Shown here in pieces: positions 5,900 through 13,065 of a stretch of DNA of 13,065 nucleotides. The position numbers and the translations under genes were made by a program. Under the pieces are notes generated by a model. The model did not search any database. It had not been told where the DNA came from and saw nothing but the letters and a program-made list of their open reading frames with translations. The stretch spans positions 1 through 13,065 of the forward strand of contig CAAEIL010000296.1 in the NCBI GenBank assembly GCA_900755985.1. The letters run 5' to 3'. The stretch is from Bacteroidales bacterium (GTDB lineage: Bacteria; Bacteroidota; Bacteroidia; Bacteroidales; Muribaculaceae). Numbering within the stretch: position 1 is the stretch's first letter; every line of letters begins with the position of its first letter.

Positions 5900-7603
5900 T
5901 CAGGCCTGAGCGTAGAGGTCGAGCTGGCTAAGGTCGAAGTTGGCGATGAAGTCTGAATGTTTGGCGACTTCGGCTTCGGCCATCTTATTATAGACAGCGG
6001 CAACAGTATTGAAGTCCTGATTGCGGTTAGCGTCGCAGAGCAGCAGGTAGCCCATAACGATGTTGCCGGCCATTTCGACAAGACGACGAGCCATGAAGTC
6101 GGTATATTGCTGCTGGTTGATTTCGAGGACCTTTGCGACAGCAGCCTGATATTTGGCCGTCATGGCTTCGAGTTTGACTTTCAGCGGAAGCAGGTCTTCG
6201 CGGAAGTCAGTTGAGTTGTAGCCATCGATGAGGGTCATGTAAGTTCCGGTGGTGACGTGGCGGATAGCAGCGACGACCTGGAGCTGAGTGGTACCTTCGT
6301 AGATGGAAGTAATGCGGGCGTCGCGGTAGATACGCTCGCAGGCGTAGTCTTTCATGAACCCCGAGCCGCCGTGAATCTGGATGCAGTCATAGGCGTTCTG
6401 GTTGCAATATTCGCTGGACAGACCTTTGGCCATAGGAGTCAGGGCGTCGGCGAGTTTTTTGTAGGCTTTCATCTCTTTGCGCTCGTCGGGAGTGAGCTGA
6501 CGTTCTTTGGCTATGTCTTCGTAGATTTTGTACAGGTCGACGTAGCGTGCTGTCTCGTAGAGGAGCGAGCGAGAGCCTTCGAGTTTGGCTTTCATTACCG
6601 AAAGGATTTCGGCGACGGCAGGGAAGTTGATGATGGCTTTGCCGAACTGCTGACGTTCGCGGGCGTACTGCAGAGCTTCGCGGTAAGCGATTTCGCTGAC
6701 ACCGACGCTCTGTGCGGCGATGCCAAGGCGTGCGCCATTCATCAGGGCCATGACATATTTGATAAGGCCCATGCGGGTATCGCCTACAAGCTCGGCGGGA
6801 GCGTTCTTATATGTGAGCTCGCAAGTGGGCGAACCTTTGATGCCCATCTTGTTTTCGATACGGCGCACATTGACACCGCCGTTGCGTTTGTCGTATATGA
6901 ACATTGACAGGCCGCGACCGTCAGTGGTACCTTCTTCGGAGCGAGCCAAGACAAGGTGTATGTCCGAGTCACCGTTGGTGATGAAGCGTTTTACGCCGTT
7001 GAGTACCCACGAGCCGTCTTCTTTTTTTGTAGCTTTGAGCATGACTGCCTGGAGGTCGGAGCCTGCATCGGGTTCGGTAAGATCCATCGACATAGTCTCG
7101 CCATTGCAAACGCGGGGAATGAAGCGCTGTTTCTGATCTTCATTGCCGAACTCGTAGAGAGTTTCGGCGCAGTCCTGCAATCCCCAAAGGTTTTCGAAGC
7201 CCGTATCGGCACGCGACACGATATCAGCAGCCATGATGTAGGGGGTAATGGGGAAATTGAGACCTCCCAGACGACGGGGCATTGCCATGCCCATAAGTCC
7301 GGCCTGACGGCAGGCTTCGAGGTTTTGTTGTGTACCGCTGGCGTATGTCACACGGCCATCTTTGACTGTGGGACCTTCGTGGTCGACACCTTCGGCATTT
7401 TCGGCAATGATGGTGCCACAGAGTTCGCCGACGATTTCGAGCACGCGCTCGTAGTTGTCCATTGCGTCGTCAAAATCGACTGGTGCGTAGTCGAATTTTT
7501 CGGCATCGGTGAAGTTGCGCTCTTTCAGCTCGACGATTTTGTTCATCATCGGGTGGTGCAGATGGTGCTTGAGCGCGGGGTTGTCTGTATAGAAATTAGC
7601 CAT
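5900..7603 (-). CDS. Acyl-CoA dehydrogenase (long form, ETF-linked)
   Basis: This 567-residue flavoprotein is predicted to oxidise acyl-CoA to 2-enoyl-CoA, or run the reverse reduction, with ETF as electron partner. Residues about 50-450 form the FAD-containing core: GETMSMDLTEPDAGSD (168-183) at the flavin and substrate site, RQQFGKAI (317-324), IHGGSGFM (410-417) and IYEGTTQLQ (434-442), where Glu436 is at the usual catalytic-base position. The protein is longer than a typical short-chain enzyme of about 380 residues: it has an N-terminal extension of about 50 residues, an insertion near 350-390 and a C-terminal helical region (about 450-567) like the C-terminal domain of AidB/long-form dehydrogenases. 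Close relatives of this length occur in Bacteroides, next to etfBA as I recall. It is the last gene of etfB-etfA-acd, 9 bases after etfA. The natural substrate is unknown. Confidence 0.93.
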   Translation of the reverse strand: MANFYTDNPALKHHLHHPMMNKIVELKERNFTDAEKFDYAPVDFDDAMDNYERVLEIVGELCGTIIAENAEGVDHEGPTVKDGRVTYASGTQQNLEACRQAGLMGMAMPRRLGGLNFPITPYIMAADIVSRADTGFENLWGLQDCAETLYEFGNEDQKQRFIPRVCNGETMSMDLTEPDAGSDLQAVMLKATKKEDGSWVLNGVKRFITNGDSDIHLVLARSEEGTTDGRGLSMFIYDKRNGGVNVRRIENKMGIKGSPTCELTYKNAPAELVGDTRMGLIKYVMALMNGARLGIAAQSVGVSEIAYREALQYARERQQFGKAIINFPAVAEILSVMKAKLEGSRSLLYETARYVDLYKIYEDIAKERQLTPDERKEMKAYKKLADALTPMAKGLSSEYCNQNAYDCIQIHGGSGFMKDYACERIYRDARITSIYEGTTQLQVVAAIRHVTTGTYMTLIDGYNSTDFREDLLPLKVKLEAMTAKYQAAVAKVLEINQQQYTDFMARRLVEMAGNIVMGYLLLCDANRNQDFNTVAAVYNKMAEAEVAKHSDFIANFDLSQLDLYAQA

Positions 7604-7612
7604 TATGTAGGA

Positions 7613-8647
7613 TTATTTCGAGTTCTTTTTATAATATTTGATGAGTTTGGGAACAACTTCCTCGATGTCGCCGGTGATAACGTAGTCGGCGATTTTGTTG
7701 ATGGGGGCGTTGGGGTCGCTGTTTATCGATATGATAATCGAGCTGTCCTGCATACCGGCGATGTGCTGAATCTGACCCGAGATACCGCAGGCAATGTAGA
7801 GTTTAGGACGGACAGTGACACCGGTCTGGCCAATCTGTCGTGCGTGCTCGGTGAAACCGGCGTCGACAGCGGCACGTGAGGCGCCGACTTCGCCACCGAG
7901 AACGCGGGCCAGGTCGTGGAGCAGGCCGAAGTTTTCTTTCGAGCCAACGCCATAGCCGCCGGCTACGATGATGGGCGAGTTTTTGATGTTGATCTTGGAT
8001 TTTTCGATATGACGGTCGATGATTTCGACAACAAAGTCGGTATCGGCGACATATTTTTTTGCATCGAGTTTGACGACGTTGCCTTTGTGGTTGGGGTCGT
8101 GAATTTCTTTTTTCATGACGCCTTCGCGGACAGTTGCCATCTGGGGACGGTGGTCGGGATTGACAATAGTGGCCACGATGTTGCCGCCGAATGCGGGACG
8201 TATCTGATACAGCAGGTCGGTATAGTTTTTACCGGTTTTGGGATCGGTGTGGTTGCCGATTTCGAGTGCTGTGCAGTCGGCGGTAAGTCCGGAGTGAAGG
8301 TGCGACGAGACGCGGGGACCGAGATCACGGCCTATGCATGTGGCGCCCATGAGGCAAATCTGAGGTTTTATTTCCTTGAAAAGGTTGATGAGGACTGCGG
8401 CGTGAGGATTCGAGGTGTAGGGATACAGGCGTTTGTCTTCAACCTTATATACGGTATCGACGCCGTAGGGATAAAGCTGGTTTTCGATTTTATCGAGTTT
8501 GTCGCCGATGACGACGGCTTCGAGTTTGACACCGAGCTTGTTGGCGAGGATGCGTCCCTTGGTCAGAAGCTCAAGGCTGACATCGGCGATGCGGCCTTCG
8601 TCATACTCGCAATATACGATGAGGTTATTGGTTTCTTTGTTTGCCAT
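7613..8647 (-). CDS. etfA: Electron transfer flavoprotein, alpha subunit
   Basis: This 344-residue protein is the FAD-binding large subunit of the ETF heterodimer. The N-terminal domain (about 1-200) has the usual nucleotide-binding-like fold, including LMGATCIGRDLGPRVS (99-114) and SGLTADCTALEI (119-130). The C-terminal FAD domain carries VAGGYGVGSKENF (228-240), GASRAAVDAGF (255-265), RQIGQTGVTVRPKLYIACG (270-288) and ISGQIQHIAGM (289-299), all standard for EtfA, and ends with NSDPNAPINKIADY (309-322). It lies 20 bases after etfB and 9 bases before the acyl-CoA dehydrogenase, so the three form one operon. No extra ferredoxin-like domain is present at the N-terminus, unlike some clostridial EtfA proteins. 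Confidence 0.96.
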   Translation of the reverse strand: MANKETNNLIVYCEYDEGRIADVSLELLTKGRILANKLGVKLEAVVIGDKLDKIENQLYPYGVDTVYKVEDKRLYPYTSNPHAAVLINLFKEIKPQICLMGATCIGRDLGPRVSSHLHSGLTADCTALEIGNHTDPKTGKNYTDLLYQIRPAFGGNIVATIVNPDHRPQMATVREGVMKKEIHDPNHKGNVVKLDAKKYVADTDFVVEIIDRHIEKSKINIKNSPIIVAGGYGVGSKENFGLLHDLARVLGGEVGASRAAVDAGFTEHARQIGQTGVTVRPKLYIACGISGQIQHIAGMQDSSIIISINSDPNAPINKIADYVITGDIEEVVPKLIKYYKKNSK

Positions 8648-8667
8648 GATTGGAGATGATTAATGCG

Positions 8668-9543
8668 TTAGCCGATTGTATGGTTGGCGATGAGTTCCTT
8701 GATGAGTGTTTCAATCTGTTCGTCGTTGCCACCGTCGAGTTTGAGGTTTTCTTTTGCGGTGAATACGACGTTTTCGATAGCTTTGACCTTAGTAGGCGAG
8801 CCGGCGAGACCTATCTGCTCGGGGTCGGCGTCGACGTATGCGGCGCCCCATTCTTTGAGCTGGAGATATTCGCGGGCATCTACAAAGGCCTGTTTTTCTT
8901 CGCTGAGAGCTTTCTTTTCGCTGGGCGATACGGCATGTTTGTATTTCATCAGACGCATGGCGTTGCGCGGACGGCAGTCGGCGGCCGAGCCGTTGACTGT
9001 GACTACGCATGGCAGTGGAGCGACAACAGTCTCGACACCGTTTTCGAGACGGCGTTTGACGGTGACTTTGCCGTCCTTGAGATCAAGGATTTCTTCGGCG
9101 TATGTAACTTGGGGAATTCCAAGTTTCTCTGCAATCTGAGGGCCAACCTGAGCAGTGTCGCCGTCGATGGCCTGACGTCCGCCAAGGATGATGTCATAAT
9201 CGTGGAACTTGCGCACAGCCTGAGCCAGCGAATAGGATGTTGCCAGTGTGTCAGCGCCGCCCAAAGCACGGTCGGTAAGGACGATACCCGAGTCAGCACC
9301 GCGGTATATGGCTTCGCGGATGACCTCGGCTGCGCGGGGCAGACCCATGGTGAGGATGGTAACGGTCGAACCGGGGTTCTTGTCCTTAAGGCGGAGAGCC
9401 TGTTCGAGTGCATTGAGATCTTCGGGGTTGAAGATGGCCGGAAGGGCGGCGCGGTTGATGGTGCCGTCGGCCTTCATGGCATCCTTGCCCACGTTGCGGG
9501 TGTCAGGCACCTGCTTGGCGAGCACAATGATGTTTAAGCTCAT
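8668..9543 (-). CDS. etfB: Electron transfer flavoprotein, beta subunit
   Basis: This 291-residue protein is the small ETF subunit, which holds AMP in classical ETFs or a second FAD in bifurcating ones. Typical pieces are the N-terminal IIVLAKQVPDT (5-15), FNPEDLNALEQALRLKD (38-54), LTMGLPRAAEVIREAIYRGAD (64-84), GGRQAIDGDTAQVGP (121-135) and GLAGSPTKV (245-253). The DGDTAQVGP segment is the form known from clostridial Etf-butyryl-CoA dehydrogenase systems, where NADH oxidation is coupled to crotonyl-CoA and ferredoxin reduction; mitochondrial-type ETFs differ here. Bifurcation is therefore plausible but not proven. It is the first gene of the operon and follows a strong promoter with an A-rich leader of about 50 bases. 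Confidence 0.96.
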   Translation of the reverse strand: MSLNIIVLAKQVPDTRNVGKDAMKADGTINRAALPAIFNPEDLNALEQALRLKDKNPGSTVTILTMGLPRAAEVIREAIYRGADSGIVLTDRALGGADTLATSYSLAQAVRKFHDYDIILGGRQAIDGDTAQVGPQIAEKLGIPQVTYAEEILDLKDGKVTVKRRLENGVETVVAPLPCVVTVNGSAADCRPRNAMRLMKYKHAVSPSEKKALSEEKQAFVDAREYLQLKEWGAAYVDADPEQIGLAGSPTKVKAIENVVFTAKENLKLDGGNDEQIETLIKELIANHTIG

Positions 9544-9600
9544 ATTGTTTGTTGTTATTTAATGATTGGATATTCAATTATTTAGACTTTTCCAAGAGTG

Positions 9601-9631
9601 CAAAGTTAAGAATAATATCCAAAATTGCAAA
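9601..9631 (-). promoter_or_regulatory. Promoter of the etfB-etfA-acyl-CoA dehydrogenase operon
   Basis: On the minus strand TTTG (9628-9631), a 19-base spacer and TAACTTTG (9601-9608) give a full Bacteroidota promoter. The predicted start of transcription lies about 50 bases before the etfB ATG. The divergent promoter at 9782-9812 is about 150 bases away. The spacer between the two also holds a direct repeat of CAATATTTT (9743-9751 and 9776-9784) with no known role. Confidence 0.82.
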
Positions 9632-9781
9632 ATAAAAACTCCACCACCCGGCACAAATCATTGATTACCACATTATTATACTTTTATAACAAAGTCTCCG
9701 ATACTCCGCGTGATACAAATGCCAACGCGCCTAAATAATTGGCAATATTTTATATCATTTTTCACTGGTAAATATCAATAT

Positions 9782-9812
9782 TTTGCGGAATTAGTAATAT
9801 CTCTTAACTTTG
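9782..9812 (+). promoter_or_regulatory. Promoter of the AT-rich membrane protein gene
   Basis: TTTG (9782-9785), a 19-base spacer and TAACTTTG (9805-9812) match the Bacteroidota pattern fully. The ATG at 9844 follows 31 bases after the -7 element. Confidence 0.8.
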
Positions 9813-9843
9813 CAGAGCTTATGCTTAAAGCAAAGTATATATT

Positions 9844-11340
9844 ATGTTGACCGAACATCGTATAAGTTTTATTACAGCAGCTATATTCTCCATATTGATA
9901 GCGGTGGGATTCTATTATTTCCCACTGATATCCGATGATTTAAAGAGTATAATATTCTGTAAAGAGACTTTCCTATATGATTCGACATTAGATTTTGACG
10001 CCTTTTGGGAAAATATAATATTTATATTTAAGACCAATCACTTCAGGCTTCCGAATGTATTAATGCCACTGATTATATTGCTTCCCAAGTGGATACCTGC
10101 ATTTTTAAGCGGGGCATCGCTCTTTTATATATATATTGCGGGAGCAAAACTCGGTAGTTTCGCAGGGTCTTTAAATTCAATGATATTATATATCTTCGGT
10201 ATCGTTTTTATATTCCCCTGGATTGACCAATTATATCTAATAAGTTTTCAGGCTCCGTATTTATGGGGCGCAGCCTTTTCAATTTTGTTATTGAAATGGA
10301 TTTTCGATAAGGACAGGCCATCAAATATTCTGTTATTTCTTTTCTGTGTCTTTTTGGGGACATGGCAGGAAGCTTATGCGGGGACTATTGTTGCAGCTTG
10401 TATCTGTTTGATGATATTCTATCGTACATACCGGACTATGCCTATCACAATAATTATTATAGGACTTTGTTGTGGTATGGCAATTAATTCCTTGCCTCTG
10501 ATTTTATTCAACAAGTGGACACGATGGACTTTTTTAGAAGACCGAATGATAATGATTTATCCTTATGTATTCATAACATTGGTATTCGTTCCGGTTTTCC
10601 TTATTGTGTATAAAAAGAATAAATCCGTCCTGAATCCTTTTATCCTCACATTGCTTGAAATATCAATTGCATCAAGCATTATGGCTATTTATTTCAAAAC
10701 AGGAGCCCGAGTTGCAGGATTGGGAATAATATGCTCGATAATAGGAATAATCAGCTTATTGAAAGCTCGGATTGCCGCATGTGGCGGTCTTTTTTCGAAA
10801 GCCTTATTTGGCGCAATAGGCCTGATAACTTTAGTACACATAATCGTGGTGGATATAGAGTGTTATAAACTTGGCAATGAAACCGATTATGTCGTGAATC
10901 GTTATCGCAGTCATAATGAATCGCCTGTTTTTGCGACTATGACTTTTAGAGAAAATGCTCCGTGGATTGCATTGCAAAAACCATATTATGATTGGTTTGC
11001 CCATAGCCGTACATTGGAGCTCTTTAATTGTATCTATGGCAACGATTCTGTAATGCTCGAGGTCGCACCTGCCGAATTAAGGCAATTTGATATTGAAAAA
11101 TCCGAGCTTATACCGGGTACGGCGCACATATACTGGTATAAAGGCAATATGGTCGGCGTTAATTTAGACACGAATTATTTTAATGTAGACTTTGGCCGGG
11201 GCAAAGTTGAAAGGAGGTTCCACACTGTTGCTTTCAGTCAACAGGGCAAGCGGACATATTTCTGGATGCATCCCGATAACACAATCATTGACTTTTTATT
11301 GCACCCCAAACCATTGTCCATTGACATATCGACCCATTGA
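9844..11340 (+). CDS. Polytopic inner-membrane protein of unknown function (GT-C/DUF6056-like?)
   Basis: This 498-residue protein has roughly 11-12 hydrophobic segments between residues 8 and 337, followed by a soluble C-terminal part (about 340-498). The first hydrophobic segment is followed by an SDD motif (30-32), the place where GT-C glycosyltransferases and DUF6056 proteins carry acidic catalytic residues. SFQAPYLWGAAFS (134-146) and FLGTWQEAYAGT (170-181) with a conserved-looking Glu recall the NYLWG and Glu-containing loops of DUF6056. The match is from memory and partial, so no reaction is claimed. The C-terminal part has WYKGN and NYFNVDFGRGKVERR but no motif I recognise. Base composition is clearly richer in A and T, with many ATA and TTA codons, than the neighbours, which suggests horizontal acquisition. 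The gene has its own promoter and is divergent from the etf operon. Confidence 0.8.
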   Translation: MLTEHRISFITAAIFSILIAVGFYYFPLISDDLKSIIFCKETFLYDSTLDFDAFWENIIFIFKTNHFRLPNVLMPLIILLPKWIPAFLSGASLFYIYIAGAKLGSFAGSLNSMILYIFGIVFIFPWIDQLYLISFQAPYLWGAAFSILLLKWIFDKDRPSNILLFLFCVFLGTWQEAYAGTIVAACICLMIFYRTYRTMPITIIIIGLCCGMAINSLPLILFNKWTRWTFLEDRMIMIYPYVFITLVFVPVFLIVYKKNKSVLNPFILTLLEISIASSIMAIYFKTGARVAGLGIICSIIGIISLLKARIAACGGLFSKALFGAIGLITLVHIIVVDIECYKLGNETDYVVNRYRSHNESPVFATMTFRENAPWIALQKPYYDWFAHSRTLELFNCIYGNDSVMLEVAPAELRQFDIEKSELIPGTAHIYWYKGNMVGVNLDTNYFNVDFGRGKVERRFHTVAFSQQGKRTYFWMHPDNTIIDFLLHPKPLSIDISTH

Positions 11341-11365
11341 CCTGGTGAATTAACTCATGTTTTTA

Positions 11366-11411
11366 CACACGGATTTCTCGTGCGTCTGCGCGGATTTCTA
11401 AATCTTTTTTT
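11366..11411 (+). terminator. Possible terminator and CGGATTTCT repeat after the membrane protein gene
   Basis: CACG at 11368-11371 can pair with CGTG at 11379-11382, and GATT/AATC can pair just before a run of seven T at 11405-11411. CGGATTTCT occurs twice, at 11370-11378 and 11391-11399. The stems are short, so termination is only a possibility; the paired CGGATT units also resemble dispersed intergenic repeats seen in Bacteroidota. Confidence 0.35.
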
Positions 11412-11429
11412 GATTAATTTTGTGAAAAA

Positions 11430-11460
11430 TTGTGCATTACAGAAAAAAATCGTAAATTTG
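11430..11460 (+). promoter_or_regulatory. Candidate promoter of the propeller-peptidase gene
   Basis: TTG (11430-11432), a 20-base spacer and TAAATTTG (11453-11460) fit the Bacteroidota pattern. Transcription from here would give a leader of about 135 bases before the ATG at 11604, much longer than for the other genes of the window. The leader shows no riboswitch or attenuator I can name, although a T-run at 11558-11563 follows a weak CCGG/CCTGG pairing. Confidence 0.6.
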
Positions 11461-11603
11461 ACACCCGATATATACTCTTTGTTCCGGCTTTGAAGTATGT
11501 ATAGTCACACCTTGGAATTTATTACTACATCGCCCCGGATGCATAGTGGTGCCTGGATTTTTTGAATATACTAATTACCTTAAAATAATAATCTTAAATT
11601 TTT

Positions 11604-13065
11604 ATGCATCTTAGAATTCGACTTTCGAAGACGCGTGCGTTGCTGTCAACATTGTTGTTGGGCACGTGCGCTGTGGTTCACTCGCAAGTGAACTACTATC
11701 AATGCGTTGACCTCGGATTCGTTGACCACACATTCAAGACTCAGGCCGGTGTTGTGGCCACGACCAACAGAGGTACTGACATCATGCTTGTCAAAGACAG
11801 CAAAATGCAGTCAATACATACCGGTCCCGGTGCCGGCATGTATATCAATGTCAGCAAAGACGGCCGCTATGTAGGCTTCAAGAGCATCAACAACAATGCC
11901 GACCAGGCTCCCGCTTTGCTCGACGTCACAACCGGACGTATCACATTGCTCGAAAACTACATCGACCAGTGCGGACAGGTTTCGTTTGCCGACGACGGCA
12001 CCATGGCCTACACTATGGGCAATAAACTTGTCGTACGCAACGACGCATCACGCCGCGAGTTCGACCTTGGCGAATACGTCAATATCGCCAACATCTCGCC
12101 CGACGGCAAACGAGTGGCCTATTCGACACTCGAAGGCCAGTTCTATATTCTGGACCTCGGCAACGGCGCTCGCGAAGCCATCAACAACGACGGCGCTTAT
12201 AACCCGCTGTGGTCGCCCGACGGCAACAAACTTGCCGTGCAGCAAGTCAACGGCAAATTCTTCACTTTTGATGTCGCATCACGCGCTCTCAAAGCCTGTG
12301 GCGAGGCTTCGTCACTCAACTGGACCGAGGACTCGAAGAGCATAGTCTTCACTCGTCCCGAACGTATCGACGAGCTGCGCGTCAAAGGTGCCTCGGTCAT
12401 GAAAATGTCGGCCGACGGTTCTAATCTCGAGACACTGTTGGGAACAAGCGAATCGACTCCCGTTGCCGTCCGGGCCGAAGGTAACAGTATCATCGTCAGC
12501 TATGCCAGCGGCAGCCGCCGCGGTCTGGAGCGCATCAACTTCAACGGCGGACTCCGCGCAGGCGCTCCCGCCAAAGCCGTGGCTCTTGCCTCTGTAGGTG
12601 CAGAAGCGCGCATCGGCTCGAACCTTGTCACCAACTTCAAGGGCTTCAAACGCCGCAACATCGCCACCGACGGCCCCGAAAAAGAACTCACCACCGAGGA
12701 AATTGCCGCCGAACGCACCAAAGCCATGCAGTCGCGCAAAGGCAACGACATCGGCCTCACCGCCATTCCGTACATCAATCAGGTATGGGATACACCTTCG
12801 TCGCACGACGGAAGCTACGCCTACGGCTATGTCTGCTGCGCCCCCTCGTCATCATGTATGCTTCTGGGATGGCTCGGATACCTCACACCTTACAACGTGA
12901 CATCGCGCAGCTCGGCCGCTGCTGTCAAGACATGTAAATACTCGTGGTATGTCGGACGCCAGTACACCTCGCCCAAAACCGGCTACACCTTCTCGACACA
13001 GGCCAGCGGCGGCGGTTACTGGGGCTACGCCTACAACGTCCGCGGCGGCTACGGCTACATGTGGG
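11604..13065 (+). CDS. Secreted beta-propeller protein with C39-like cysteine peptidase domain (3' truncated by the window)
   Basis: An open frame of 487 codons runs off the right edge. Residues 1-28 look like a signal peptide: basic start, hydrophobic LLSTLLLGTCAVV, then a likely cut near HSQ. Residues about 40-330 contain repeated TolB/WD40-like strands with SPDG or related turns: SKDGRYVGF (84-92), ADDGTMAYT (129-137), SPDGKRVAYS (165-174), SPDGNKLAVQ (204-213) and TEDSKSIVF (241-249). After a charged linker (about 355-380), IPYINQVWDTP (388-398) and VCCAPSSSCMLLGW (410-423) match the Gln and Cys region of C39-like peptidases (PF13529 type), where Gln393 would form the oxyanion hole and Cys412 the nucleophile. 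The catalytic His and Asp would lie beyond the window. It is likely periplasmic or on the cell surface. Substrate unknown. The start follows an A/T-rich leader. Confidence 0.82.
   Translation, partial: MHLRIRLSKTRALLSTLLLGTCAVVHSQVNYYQCVDLGFVDHTFKTQAGVVATTNRGTDIMLVKDSKMQSIHTGPGAGMYINVSKDGRYVGFKSINNNADQAPALLDVTTGRITLLENYIDQCGQVSFADDGTMAYTMGNKLVVRNDASRREFDLGEYVNIANISPDGKRVAYSTLEGQFYILDLGNGAREAINNDGAYNPLWSPDGNKLAVQQVNGKFFTFDVASRALKACGEASSLNWTEDSKSIVFTRPERIDELRVKGASVMKMSADGSNLETLLGTSESTPVAVRAEGNSIIVSYASGSRRGLERINFNGGLRAGAPAKAVALASVGAEARIGSNLVTNFKGFKRRNIATDGPEKELTTEEIAAERTKAMQSRKGNDIGLTAIPYINQVWDTPSSHDGSYAYGYVCCAPSSSCMLLGWLGYLTPYNVTSRSSAAAVKTCKYSWYVGRQYTSPKTGYTFSTQASGGGYWGYAYNVRGGYGYMW

Noticed and set aside
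5797..6081. Minus-strand 94-codon frame reading through the terminator hairpin
   Set aside because: It overlaps the end of the acyl-CoA dehydrogenase in another frame and shows no family signal.
6956..7879. Plus-strand open frame of 307 codons across the dehydrogenase/etfA junction
   Set aside because: It runs antisense over two well-identified genes and its translation is low-complexity Val/Phe/Gly-rich without family resemblance.
8650..9537. Long plus-strand open frame (295 codons) covering almost exactly the etfB gene
   Set aside because: It is antisense to a clear EtfB, has no recognisable domain and arises from the codon bias of the real gene.
11415..11422. TAATTTTG as an alternative -7 element for the propeller-peptidase gene
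   Set aside because: No TTTG or TTG lies 19-21 bases upstream, whereas the element at 11453-11460 has one.
12048..12806. Minus-strand open frames inside the propeller-peptidase gene
   Set aside because: The plus-strand frame is open for all 487 codons with signal peptide, propeller turns and peptidase motif; the minus-strand frames overlap each other and lack motifs.

Overview
The window looks like chromosomal DNA of an anaerobic Bacteroidota, probably order Bacteroidales and possibly a Muribaculaceae-like gut bacterium. Several intergenic spacers carry the Bacteroidota sigma factor pattern TTTG or TTG, 19-20 bases, then TAnnTTTG, and start codons follow A-rich leaders rather than Shine-Dalgarno sites. 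The genus call is an inference from protein resemblance.

Layout, left to right. Positions 1-119 hold no gene but three copies of AGTCAACC, perhaps the edge of a mobile element. A nitroreductase (194-952, +) converges with a TIGR02757/DUF2400 protein (1007-1822, -). Next on the minus strand is tRNA-His(GUG) (1962-2036) with its own promoter and a clear intrinsic terminator. Then come two minus-strand redox genes: an OxyR-type LysR regulator (4806-5732), followed by an 823-residue fusion of CoA-disulfide-reductase-like flavoprotein, rhodanese, TusA and DsrE-like modules (2237-4708). A minus-strand operon follows, etfB (8668-9543), etfA (7613-8647) and a long acyl-CoA dehydrogenase (5900-7603), closed by a hairpin at 5843-5871. 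On the plus strand are an AT-rich polytopic membrane protein of unknown function (9844-11340) and a secreted protein cut by the right edge (11604-13065), with a TolB/WD40-like propeller followed by a C39-like cysteine peptidase domain.

How the parts may work together. EtfAB probably passes electrons to or from the acyl-CoA dehydrogenase; the EtfB motif is of the type found in electron-bifurcating ETFs. The regulator and the sulfur-handling fusion look like one redox or reactive-sulfur module. The regulator keeps Cys199 and Cys208 at OxyR spacing but has changed residues around the peroxide site. The promoters of both the regulator gene and the fusion gene carry the same ATAG-N7-CGAT element, close to the E. 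coli OxyR motif, over the -33 position.

The signals most worth following are that shared element with the altered OxyR sensor, the four-module sulfur protein, and the propeller-peptidase at the right edge. No CRISPR array, complete insertion sequence or rRNA was seen.
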